Assembly: GCA_035340715.1 (NCBI GenBank)
Contig: DAOQTX010000002.1
Location: 19,305-83,304, forward strand
Source of the DNA: DAOQTX01 sp035340715
GTDB lineage: Bacteria > Bacteroidota > Bacteroidia > AKYH767-A > OLB10
Direction: 5' to 3'
DNA length: 64,000 bases
The position numbers were made by a program, and so were the translations under genes. Below, piece by piece: positions 34,362-42,304 of the stretch. Under the pieces are notes generated by a model. That model was not told the origin of the DNA. It did not search any database and worked only from the letters and a program-made list of their open reading frames with translations. Within the stretch, counting starts at the first letter, position 1; each line of letters starts with the position of its first letter.

Positions 34362-35540
34362 ATGAAAAAGATCATCTTATCCGCTCTAATAATGTTATTT
34401 GGCATTAGTGTAATAGCAAGCGATATTAAATTTTTTAGTGGAACGCATAAGGACGCTTTAACCAAAGCGAATAAAGAGAAAAAGTTAATTTTTATTGATG
34501 CATATACAGAATGGTGTCACTGGTGCAAAGTGATGGACAAAGAAGTGTTCAGTACCGATGAAGTCTCTGAATATTTGAATAAAAACTTTGTTCCCATGCG
34601 ATGGGATATGGAAAAGGATTTTGGAATTACTTTGGCCATGAAATACAAAGTACGTTCTTATCCAAGTTTTATAGTTTTAAGAGGCGATGGGCAATTAGTG
34701 AGTTTAGTGAGTGGATATATGCCAAAAGATGATTTTGTGAGTTGGCTTGAGTCTTGTATGCAAAACCAAGAAGCGAACCTTTATCCCGGTATTAGTCCTG
34801 TAGTGGACATAGCATATCCTGAATTTTACAAAAATTTATATTCTAATTCTAAAAAATCATCCGTAAAGATCGATCACAATGATGTGATGAATTACTTAAG
34901 TCAACAAGAAGATCTGACCAATGAAATAAATTGGGCTGTGCTATATTCCTTCAATGTTCCAAAGTATGATGATCAATTTTTAAATGCTTTTGCTACTTAT
35001 AAGGAACTATATGGAAAATCAGAATGTGAGAATAAAGTGATGAAAATTGTTTATCAGAAACTAAAGAAAGCCGCGGAAGAGAAGAATGATGATATGATGG
35101 CTGAATCTGTAATGATGATTGAGAAATACATTGAAGAAGATAAAGAGAAACTGATCATTGGATCGATGATTGATTATTATGGCAAAACCAATAAATGGAA
35201 TGAATATGCTTCTAATGTTAATGCCATGGTTGAGTTGATGCGTGAAGATAAAATAGAAGAAGTTCAATCTAGGTTGAATTCATATTCCTGGAATGTTTAT
35301 GAGAATTGTAATGATAGTGAAGTAATACATCAATCGTTGGGTTGGATGTCGAAAGTAATAGAAGGTTCGAATGACTATTCGTATATCGATACGTATGCGG
35401 CATTATTATTCAAATCGGGGCAATATGGTGAAGCCGAGCAATATGCAAACAAAGCAATAGAGTTAGGCAAACAATCTGGAGAAGATGTTACTGAAACAGA
35501 AGAACTTTTGAAGAAGATAAAATCAGCAAACAACCAATAA
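34362..35540 (+). CDS. Secreted thioredoxin-fold protein with C-terminal TPR-like region
   Basis: A 392-residue protein with a signal peptide (cleavage near VIAS, residue 20). The thioredoxin-like domain spans about 22-130, with the redox pair W-C52-H-W-C55-K and the cis-Pro in VRSYPSFIV. A helical region follows (about 150-392), ending in ALLFKSGQYGEAEQYANKAIELGKQSGED, a TPR-type motif. It probably acts on disulphides in the periplasm or as a chaperone. The WCHWCK centre is of the DUF255/thioredoxin_7 kind. It is followed by the YfiT-like gene after 12 bp. Confidence 0.85.
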   Translation: MKKIILSALIMLFGISVIASDIKFFSGTHKDALTKANKEKKLIFIDAYTEWCHWCKVMDKEVFSTDEVSEYLNKNFVPMRWDMEKDFGITLAMKYKVRSYPSFIVLRGDGQLVSLVSGYMPKDDFVSWLESCMQNQEANLYPGISPVVDIAYPEFYKNLYSNSKKSSVKIDHNDVMNYLSQQEDLTNEINWAVLYSFNVPKYDDQFLNAFATYKELYGKSECENKVMKIVYQKLKKAAEEKNDDMMAESVMMIEKYIEEDKEKLIIGSMIDYYGKTNKWNEYASNVNAMVELMREDKIEEVQSRLNSYSWNVYENCNDSEVIHQSLGWMSKVIEGSNDYSYIDTYAALLFKSGQYGEAEQYANKAIELGKQSGEDVTETEELLKKIKSANNQ

Positions 35541-35552
35541 GCTTCACTTTTT

Positions 35553-36092
35553 ATGGATTCGAAATTGGATCAACTACGATTTCCTATCGGGAAATTTAAT
35601 TATGATGAATCGTCAAATGCAAGCGATCTAAAGAGTTGGATCGAAATCATAAAGACTCTTCCTTCAAGATTAAAGTCGTCTGTTGCAAATCTGAATACAG
35701 ATCAATTAAATACTCCCTATAGACCTGAGGGTTGGACAATAACTCAAGTGATACATCATTTGGCGGATAGCCACATCAACAGTTATATCAGGTTTAAGTT
35801 AGCTCTTACGGAAAACAATCCTACCATCAAACCATACGAAGAAGCTGATTGGGCCAAATTACCCGACAGTAATTTATTGCCAATTGAAGTGAGCCTAAAT
35901 CTATTGGAGGCATTACACACTAGATGGACTTTTATGTTAGATCGAATGACAGATGAAGACTTTTCCCGGACTTTTTTTCATCCTGAAACTAAAACCTCAT
36001 TCGAATTAAAAAAGGTATGTGCATTGTATGCCTGGCATTGCGAGCATCACTTAGCGCATGTAACATCACTTATTCAACGTAAGAACTGGTAA
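35553..36092 (+). CDS. YfiT-like DinB-superfamily metal-dependent protein
   Basis: A 179-residue four-helix DinB-fold protein. Metal ligands are expected in VIHHLADSH (about 67-75) and in AWHCEHHLAHV near the C-terminus. The opening DQLRFPIGKF is the characteristic start of the YfiT group, often annotated as putative bacillithiol transferase or metal-dependent hydrolase. This hints that the host makes bacillithiol, which is known in some Bacteroidota but not shown here. It is 12 bp after the thioredoxin gene and 4 bp before oligopeptidase B, so all are likely one transcript. It is cytoplasmic. Confidence 0.87.
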   Translation: MDSKLDQLRFPIGKFNYDESSNASDLKSWIEIIKTLPSRLKSSVANLNTDQLNTPYRPEGWTITQVIHHLADSHINSYIRFKLALTENNPTIKPYEEADWAKLPDSNLLPIEVSLNLLEALHTRWTFMLDRMTDEDFSRTFFHPETKTSFELKKVCALYAWHCEHHLAHVTSLIQRKNW

Positions 36093-36096
36093 TAAC

Positions 36097-38238
36097 ATGA
36101 AATCTATAAACCTCACTTTTTCATTATTAGCGATTCTATTGAGTGCTAATGTGAACACAGGATTTTCACAATCAAAATCAAACAAGAAAAACAAAATGGA
36201 TAAAGCGCCTATAGCTGAGATTATTCCCGAAACTCTTCAAGTACATAATCACACTCGTATTGATAATTATTATTGGCTAAATAATAGAGAAGATAAAAAA
36301 GTAATACAATATTTAGAACAAGAGAATGCTTATACAAAGAAGCAACTCAATTCGGTAAAGGATTTAGAAGATAAATTGTTTGCAGAGATTACAGGAAGAA
36401 TTAAACAAGATGATAATTCGGTTCCCTTTAAGCGAAATGGCTATTACTATTACACACGATATGAAGAGAAAAAAGAATATCCTATTTATTGTAGAAAAAA
36501 GGGAGACTTAAATGCATCAGAAGAAGTGATTTTGGATGTTAACAGTATAGCACAAAACAAAGACTTCTGTAACATTCCTGGACTAAGTATTAGTCCAAAT
36601 GGGCGCTATATGGCCTATGCCTTGGACAGTGTAGGCCGAAACTTATTTACAGTTAATATATTTGATCTTAGTACTGGTACACAATTAACAGATCAATTTC
36701 CGAGCTCATGGGGTAATATCATATGGGCAAACAACAATTCGACTTTATACTATGATGTAAAAGATGAATCGTTGCGATCATTCAAAGTATATCGACATCA
36801 TTTGGGTTCCGATTCAAAGAATGATCAACTTATATTTGAAGAAAAAGATGAAACCTTTAGTGTAAGTATTGGCAAAACCAAGAGCGACAAATTTATTGTC
36901 ATTTCTTCGGGGAGTACACTCACTTCAGAATATCGGTATGCCGATGCCGATGATGCGAACGCTGACTTTAAGATATTTCAGGTGAGAGAACGTGGTCATG
37001 AATACAGCATTGATCATTTAGGCGATCATTTTTATATTCTCACCAATGATCGGGCAAAAAATTTCCGATTGATGAAATGCTATCAGACGGATACCGATAA
37101 GCATTTTTGGAAAGAAGTGATAGCACATCGGGAGGATGTTCTATTGGAAGGTATGGAGTTGTTCGATTCGTTTTTAGTGGTAGAAGAAAGAAAAGATGGA
37201 TTGAATCAGATACGGATCACTGACCAAACCGAAAACGAAGATCACTACCTTGAATTTCCGGATGCAGCATACAGCGCTTATCTAAGTTCTAATTACGAAT
37301 CGGATAGCCAGGTACTTCGCTTTGCTTATGTTTCGTTAAACACACCACCATCTGTGATCGATTATCACATGATCAATAAGACAAGAACTGTTATGAAGGA
37401 AACTGAAGTAGTTGGCACCTATAATAAGGATGACTATGAAACGGAGAGGTTATATATAACAGTAAGAGATGGTGTAAAAGTTCCCGTTTCATTAATCTAT
37501 AAAAAGGGGACTGCATTAAATGGAACTGCACCTATGTTGGTTTATGGATATGGTTCATATGGACACAGTCTTGATCCCGGATTTAGCTACTCGAGAGTTA
37601 GTTTGCTCGATCGAGGATTTGTTTATGCAATCCTTCATGTCAGAGGTGGAGAAGAAATGGGAAGATTTTGGTACGAAGATGGAAAACTCCTTAAAAAGAA
37701 AAATACATTCTACGATTTTATTGATTGTACAAAGTACTTGCAGAGTCAGAAATATTCTTCACCCCAAAAAACATTTGCCATGGGTGGATCAGCAGGTGGT
37801 CTATTGATGGGAGCTGTTATGAATATGGCTCCCGAACTCTATCATGGAGTTATAGCTGCTGTGCCTTTCGTAGATGTGGTTACAACCATGTTGGATGAAA
37901 GTATACCATTGACTACAGGAGAATTTGACGAATGGGGTAATCCTAAAGACCAAGAGTATTATAATTATATTTTATCCTACTCTCCCTATGACAATGTAGA
38001 GCGGAAAGCTTATCCTAACGTTTTAGTTACTACCGGATTGCATGATAGCCAAGTTCAGTATTGGGAGCCAGCTAAATGGGTTGCTAAACTTAGAACTCAT
38101 AAAACCGATTCTAATCTACTGCTTATGCATACCAATATGGAAGCAGGACATGCAGGGGCAAGTGGAAGATTTACAGCATACAAGGAGATTGCGATGGAGT
38201 ATGCTTTTATGTTGATGCTGGCCGACATCAAATTCTAA
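36097..38238 (+). CDS. Oligopeptidase B (S9A serine peptidase)
   Basis: A 713-residue prolyl-oligopeptidase-family enzyme. After a signal-like stretch (residues 1-25, ending FSQS), an N-terminal seven-blade propeller region (about 70-430) covers the alpha/beta-hydrolase domain. The catalytic triad is Ser565 in GGSAGG, Asp650 in TGLHDSQV and His685 in EAGHAGASGR. Flanking segments YGSYGHSLDP and VRGGEEMGRFWYEDGK are typical of oligopeptidase B, which cuts after basic residues in small peptides. The presence of a signal peptide suggests a periplasmic form. It starts 4 bp after the YfiT-like gene. Confidence 0.93.
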   Translation: MKSINLTFSLLAILLSANVNTGFSQSKSNKKNKMDKAPIAEIIPETLQVHNHTRIDNYYWLNNREDKKVIQYLEQENAYTKKQLNSVKDLEDKLFAEITGRIKQDDNSVPFKRNGYYYYTRYEEKKEYPIYCRKKGDLNASEEVILDVNSIAQNKDFCNIPGLSISPNGRYMAYALDSVGRNLFTVNIFDLSTGTQLTDQFPSSWGNIIWANNNSTLYYDVKDESLRSFKVYRHHLGSDSKNDQLIFEEKDETFSVSIGKTKSDKFIVISSGSTLTSEYRYADADDANADFKIFQVRERGHEYSIDHLGDHFYILTNDRAKNFRLMKCYQTDTDKHFWKEVIAHREDVLLEGMELFDSFLVVEERKDGLNQIRITDQTENEDHYLEFPDAAYSAYLSSNYESDSQVLRFAYVSLNTPPSVIDYHMINKTRTVMKETEVVGTYNKDDYETERLYITVRDGVKVPVSLIYKKGTALNGTAPMLVYGYGSYGHSLDPGFSYSRVSLLDRGFVYAILHVRGGEEMGRFWYEDGKLLKKKNTFYDFIDCTKYLQSQKYSSPQKTFAMGGSAGGLLMGAVMNMAPELYHGVIAAVPFVDVVTTMLDESIPLTTGEFDEWGNPKDQEYYNYILSYSPYDNVERKAYPNVLVTTGLHDSQVQYWEPAKWVAKLRTHKTDSNLLLMHTNMEAGHAGASGRFTAYKEIAMEYAFMLMLADIKF

Positions 38239-38274
38239 TTTGTATATTTATCTTTCAACCTAAACAAAATACCA

Positions 38275-39276
38275 ATGAAAATTATTAAAAGGATTTTAAT
38301 CGGATTGGTCATCGTTATAGTGGCTTTGTTAGCGATTGGCTTTTTTCTTCCACAACAAGTTCATGTCGAAAGAAGTATAGACATTAATGCCCCGTCTTCG
38401 CTTGCTTTTGCTCAAGTGAATAACCTTACGAATTGGGTTAATTGGTCACCTTGGGATAAGAGGGATTCATTAATGGTAAAAACGTTTTCAGGACCTGAAG
38501 CAGGAATTGGTGCTACCTATGCTTGGAGTAGTGAGCATTCAGAAGTAGGTAAAGGCAGCATGACGATTAGTGAAAGTGTAGAGAATGAGAAAGTGGTTAC
38601 CGAATTAGATTTTATGGAAAATGGAAAAGCTACAGGTGGATTTTTATTTGCTGAAAGTAATGGTGTTACAAAAGTTACTTGGTACTTTGACACCGATTTA
38701 GGGATGAATCCAATTGCTCGTTATTTTGGATTGATGATGGATAAATTTGTTGGTCCTGATTTTGAAAGTGGCCTTGCTGCTTTGAAACAACAATGTGAGA
38801 ACAATCAAGATGGTGCATACACAATTGAAAAGCTTACAACTCCTGAAATGGAATTGCTTTCAATGAAAATTACTTGCACCGGAGCTGAAATTTCTCAAAA
38901 GTTAGGGGAGTGTTATGGGCAAATTATGGCATATGTAACCGCAAAAAAAGTTAACATGGCCGGTATGCCTATGGCTTTCTATTATTACTATTCTGAAGAT
39001 AGTATTGTAATGGAGCCAGCAATACCTATTGCGATCAAAACAGAAGGTTCGGGAAATATATTGAGTACAACTATGCCATCGATGAATAATGTGTTGAAAT
39101 TGAATTTCTATGGTGATTATCATCAATTGGGATTAGCGCATGAAGCAATGGATAAATACATGGCAGAGAATAATCTAGTCCAAGGAGATAAAGTTTGGGA
39201 GATTTATGCTACTGATCCCGGTCAAGAGCCCGACACCAGTAAATGGTTGACAGAAGTTTATTACTTAACGCAATAA
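38275..39276 (+). CDS. SRPBCC domain plus GyrI-like ligand-binding protein
   Basis: A 333-residue protein with an N-terminal membrane anchor (about residues 4-24). A START/SRPBCC-fold domain follows (about 30-175): VHVERSIDINAPSSLAFAQVNNLTNWVNWSPW is typical. The C-terminal domain (about 185-330) is GyrI/BacR-like, with segments YTIEKLTTPEMELLSMKI and YGDYHQLGLAHEAMDKYM. Both folds bind hydrophobic ligands. I infer ligand binding or sensing at the membrane; no ligand is known. It is 36 bp after oligopeptidase B and followed by a strong terminator. Confidence 0.8.
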   Translation: MKIIKRILIGLVIVIVALLAIGFFLPQQVHVERSIDINAPSSLAFAQVNNLTNWVNWSPWDKRDSLMVKTFSGPEAGIGATYAWSSEHSEVGKGSMTISESVENEKVVTELDFMENGKATGGFLFAESNGVTKVTWYFDTDLGMNPIARYFGLMMDKFVGPDFESGLAALKQQCENNQDGAYTIEKLTTPEMELLSMKITCTGAEISQKLGECYGQIMAYVTAKKVNMAGMPMAFYYYYSEDSIVMEPAIPIAIKTEGSGNILSTTMPSMNNVLKLNFYGDYHQLGLAHEAMDKYMAENNLVQGDKVWEIYATDPGQEPDTSKWLTEVYYLTQ

Positions 39277-39299
39277 AACAAAAACATAATTTATAAAAT

Positions 39300-39331
39300 G
39301 CGGTTGTAGAAATTTACGACCGCTTTTTTTT
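39300..39331 (+). terminator. Rho-independent terminator after the SRPBCC gene
   Basis: A 9-bp stem GCGGTTGTA/TACGACCGC (one G-U pair), loop of 6, at 39300-39323, followed by eight T residues. It ends the plus-strand run of genes 33293-39276. Confidence 0.88.
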
Positions 39332-39409
39332 ATATTCTTACTTTTAATTCACCGCATTCTTTTCAACTATTAACCAATCGCTTAAAATCAAATTTGTATT
39401 TTTAGAAAC

Positions 39410-39973
39410 ATGGCAAGAGTAACATTAAAACATCAAACATTAAGCAAATCGAATTGGAAAGACTTCACGCAATTATTTGGCCCCAATGGGGCCTGTGGAA
39501 ATTGTTGGTGTACCTATTGGCGAGTTCCGAAAATGGTTCATGAAGCAGGGAAGAGTGGAGGTAATAAAAGATATATGCAGAGTTTGACTACACAAGAGAA
39601 ACAAGTTGGACTATTATTTTATGCAGATGATAAACCAATTGCTTGGTGTAGCATAGCTCCACGTGAAGAGTTTTCTCAATTAAAAAGAAGTAAATTATTT
39701 AAAGCAATTGATGATAAAAAAGTATGGAGTATTACCTGCTTGTTTATGCATAAGGACATCAGGAAAAAGAATATGAGTACTCGTATTATACGGGCTGCGG
39801 CTTCGTATGCTTTAAAGAAAGGAGCAGAAGCGGTAGAGTCTTATCCGGTGAATCCAAAGGATAAAACAGCTGATGTTTTTTTGTGGACAGGTATTCAATC
39901 AACCTATGAAAAAGCAGGGTTTGAAATCGTTAAGCAAGTTTCTGAAACAAGGAGTATTATGCGCAAGGCATGA
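39410..39973 (+). CDS. GNAT-family N-acetyltransferase with Cys-rich motif
   Basis: A 187-residue GNAT-fold protein. A distinctive N-terminal motif, GPNGACGNCWCTYWRVP, holds three Cys in C-x2-C-W-C spacing. The acetyl-CoA region includes WSITCLFMHKDIRKKNMSTRIIRAAASYALKKGA, where the usual Q-x-x-G-x-G/A is replaced by R-K-K-N-M-S. TGIQSTYEKAGFEIV matches the C-terminal beta-bulge. Related proteins occur widely as uncharacterised GNATs. The substrate is unknown. It is monocistronic, ending at a bidirectional terminator. Confidence 0.85.
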   Translation: MARVTLKHQTLSKSNWKDFTQLFGPNGACGNCWCTYWRVPKMVHEAGKSGGNKRYMQSLTTQEKQVGLLFYADDKPIAWCSIAPREEFSQLKRSKLFKAIDDKKVWSITCLFMHKDIRKKNMSTRIIRAAASYALKKGAEAVESYPVNPKDKTADVFLWTGIQSTYEKAGFEIVKQVSETRSIMRKA

Positions 39974-39975
39974 AT

Positions 39976-40009
39976 AAAAAAAGCCGAATCAATTATGACT
40001 CGGCTTTTT
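39976..40009. terminator. Bidirectional terminator between GNAT and DUF4332 genes
   Basis: An AAGCCGAATCA/TGACTCGGCTT hairpin with A-runs on the left and T-runs on the right. On the minus strand the one mismatch becomes a G-U pair. It can end both the plus-strand GNAT gene and the minus-strand DUF4332 transcript. Confidence 0.85.
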
Positions 40010-40028
40010 AATTAGTTTGGTTTATCAA

Positions 40029-40436
40029 TTAGTGAGTAATCATAGGTTCTAAGGTAGACGCATGAGTAACCCAATCCTCAACTGTTTTCTCAGATGGCAA
40101 TGAGCGCACTAATTTCTTTGTTGTGTTTACTTCGGTCATTTTAGCAGCAAGATTCGTAGCATTACGATTGCGTAATTCCTTTACCGTATCAACACCGGCA
40201 GCCTCAAGTAGTTCTGCATACTCTTGACCCACTCCTTTGATACGAAATAAATCGGCCATGTTAACCCACTTTAAGATTCTTGATTCATCAAGCCCTGTAG
40301 TTTCTGCCAATTGCTTGCGGCCTTCTTTACTGGCACCTTTTTTTAGCAAAGATTCTACTGTGGTTACATCAGCCTTTTCAAACTTTTCACTTAATGCTGG
40401 TCCAATACCTTCGATTTCTGAAATTTTCTTACTCAT
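40029..40436 (-). CDS. DUF4332 helix-hairpin-helix protein
   Basis: A 135-residue protein made of two helix-hairpin-helix-like units: ISEIEGIGPALSEKFEKADVTTVESLL and LFRIKGVGQEYAELLEAAGVDTVKEL. This matches DUF4332, a small family of predicted DNA- or protein-binding proteins. The I-x-G-[IV]-G-P/Q turns are those of HhH nucleic-acid binding motifs. No enzyme site or signal peptide is seen. It is the last minus-strand gene before a terminator shared with the GNAT gene. Regulation is unknown. Confidence 0.88.
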   Translation of the reverse strand: MSKKISEIEGIGPALSEKFEKADVTTVESLLKKGASKEGRKQLAETTGLDESRILKWVNMADLFRIKGVGQEYAELLEAAGVDTVKELRNRNATNLAAKMTEVNTTKKLVRSLPSEKTVEDWVTHASTLEPMITH

Positions 40437-40538
40437 TTTTATTTTTTGTTAATTATTTTGTAATGAGTTAGAATATACAAAAATTCTTCAATAATTGAAA
40501 AGCGAGAATAGTTTTTCAATAAAAATTCATAAAAGAGT

Positions 40539-40994
40539 TTATACCAAATTGAATTGAGTGAAATGATGTGTAAAATGTTTCTCTTGAACTCTAAGCCACC
40601 CTTCGGCTGTGAGCATTCCAAATACCGGATGTAAAGTTTTTATATCAGGGTTGCGATTAAAAAAATCAACCGATTCTAATAATTGTGCTTTCAACATTTC
40701 TTTAGCTTCATCGAGTGATGAATATTGATGACTGAATCCGGTTTCGGGAACAAATGGGGCTTTGTAATAGCGTGGCATTGGTAAATCGCTAAATAAAAAC
40801 TGCTGAGCTCTTTCAATTTTGTCTTCCGGTGTGTGTTGTGTAGCAGAATGTTTATTCATGCTAACTTCTATGACCAATGTTAGATGTTCAATCATTTGTT
40901 GTGCATCCATAGTTCCCCATTCGGGTTTTGATTGTTCTGTTAATTTAGATAATATATTAGTTAAGTTTTCTTCAGAATAGGGGTTAAGAAACAT
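40539..40994 (-). CDS. DUF1569/DinB-like small protein
   Basis: A 151-residue protein of the DUF1569 type: GTMDAQQMIEHLTLVIEVS near the N-terminus and GWLRVQEKHFTHHFTQFNLV at the end. The His residues of IEHL and KHFTHHFTQF are placed like the metal ligands of DinB four-helix proteins. Some homologues carry a misleading oxepin-CoA hydrolase label inherited from neighbours of paaZ. No substrate can be given. It follows lysA after 24 bp and is probably read from the same transcript. Confidence 0.75.
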   Translation of the reverse strand: MFLNPYSEENLTNILSKLTEQSKPEWGTMDAQQMIEHLTLVIEVSMNKHSATQHTPEDKIERAQQFLFSDLPMPRYYKAPFVPETGFSHQYSSLDEAKEMLKAQLLESVDFFNRNPDIKTLHPVFGMLTAEGWLRVQEKHFTHHFTQFNLV

Positions 40995-41018
40995 ATCGTT
41001 TTAATTTGAATAATTATA

Positions 41019-42275
41019 TTAAACAGCACTCAGCTCAAAAGCATTGTCATTTATTTTTACAATGTTTCTGCTTAAGTCTTCAATACTTTCACGTTTGCGA
41101 ATAAGATGGGCCTTACCATTCATAATCATTACCTCGGCTGGTCTAAGTCGTGCATTGTAATTGTTGCTCATACTAAATCCATAAGCTCCTGCATTTCGGA
41201 TGCAAAGTATATGACCTTCATTGATCTCATGTAGTTTTCGATCCCAACCAAGTGTATCGGTTTCGCATATATATCCTACAATTGTATAAATACGTTGTCG
41301 GCCATTGGTATTACTCAAATTTATTATATCGTGATAGGCATCATAAAACATTGGACGTATCAAATGATTTTGACCGCTGTTTACACCAGCGAAAACCGTG
41401 GCTGTAGTCTGTTTTATTACATTCACTTTTACCAGTAAAACACCTGCTTCTGATACTAAAAATTTACCAGGCTCAAACCAAAGTTCGAGTGATCTTCCAT
41501 ATTCTTTACAGAATTCATTGAATCGATTGCATAAGGAAATGCCTAAATCTTCTATGTCGGTATAAACATCATCATCTTTATATTGTACTTTAAATCCAGA
41601 GCCAAAGTCAATAAATTGTAAATCTGGAAAATCGGCAGCAGCTTCAAAAAGTATTTCAGCTCCTCTGATAAAAACATCAGAATCAAGAATTTCACTTCCG
41701 GTATGCATATGCAAACCATTGACCAATATTCCTTCCGATTTTATAACTCGTAGAACATGTCTTAGTTGGTATATAGAAATGCCAAACTTAGAATCAATAT
41801 GACCCGTTTGAATATGACTATGGCCTCCTGCTACAATATGAGGATTGATACGTATGCAACAGGGAACGCTATTGCCATATTCGTGTCCAAACTGTTCCAG
41901 AATACTGATGTTATCGATATTTATTTGAAGGCCTAGTTTAACTCCTTGCTTTATTTCTTCAAATGAAACGCAATTGGGTGTAAACAATATTTCGCTGGGT
42001 TGAAACCCTGCTTGCAAACCCAAATGCGCCTCTTCTATAGAAACGACATCCAGTCCTGCGCCTAGTTTGTGTAATAATTGCAAAATATTCAGGTTGTTTA
42101 GTGCTTTGCATGCATATTTTATTTTTACCGGACTTTTATCAAATGCTTTCAATAGCCTTTGATATTGATTCGTAATTTTCTCTGCATCATATACATAAAG
42201 AGGTGTTCCAAATTCTTCGGCTACTTTTAAAAGATTTAGTCCTTGTATCTGATATTGATTGTTGCTCAGTTCCAT
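41019..42275 (-). CDS. lysA: Diaminopimelate decarboxylase
   Basis: Makes L-lysine from meso-diaminopimelate. The 418-residue fold-type III PLP enzyme has the Schiff-base Lys57 in KYACKALNN. HMHTGSEI (about 190-197) and the DFGSGFKV phosphate loop follow, and CETDTLGWDRKL supplies the active-site Cys contributed across the dimer. GAYGFSMSNNYNARLRPAEVMI is the standard C-terminal signature. It starts 29 bp after the M14 peptidase gene on the same strand. It is cytoplasmic. Confidence 0.95.
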   Translation of the reverse strand: MELSNNQYQIQGLNLLKVAEEFGTPLYVYDAEKITNQYQRLLKAFDKSPVKIKYACKALNNLNILQLLHKLGAGLDVVSIEEAHLGLQAGFQPSEILFTPNCVSFEEIKQGVKLGLQINIDNISILEQFGHEYGNSVPCCIRINPHIVAGGHSHIQTGHIDSKFGISIYQLRHVLRVIKSEGILVNGLHMHTGSEILDSDVFIRGAEILFEAAADFPDLQFIDFGSGFKVQYKDDDVYTDIEDLGISLCNRFNEFCKEYGRSLELWFEPGKFLVSEAGVLLVKVNVIKQTTATVFAGVNSGQNHLIRPMFYDAYHDIINLSNTNGRQRIYTIVGYICETDTLGWDRKLHEINEGHILCIRNAGAYGFSMSNNYNARLRPAEVMIMNGKAHLIRKRESIEDLSRNIVKINDNAFELSAV

Positions 42276-42304
42276 TTTCTATTATTTTATCTGTAAAGAT
42301 ATTT

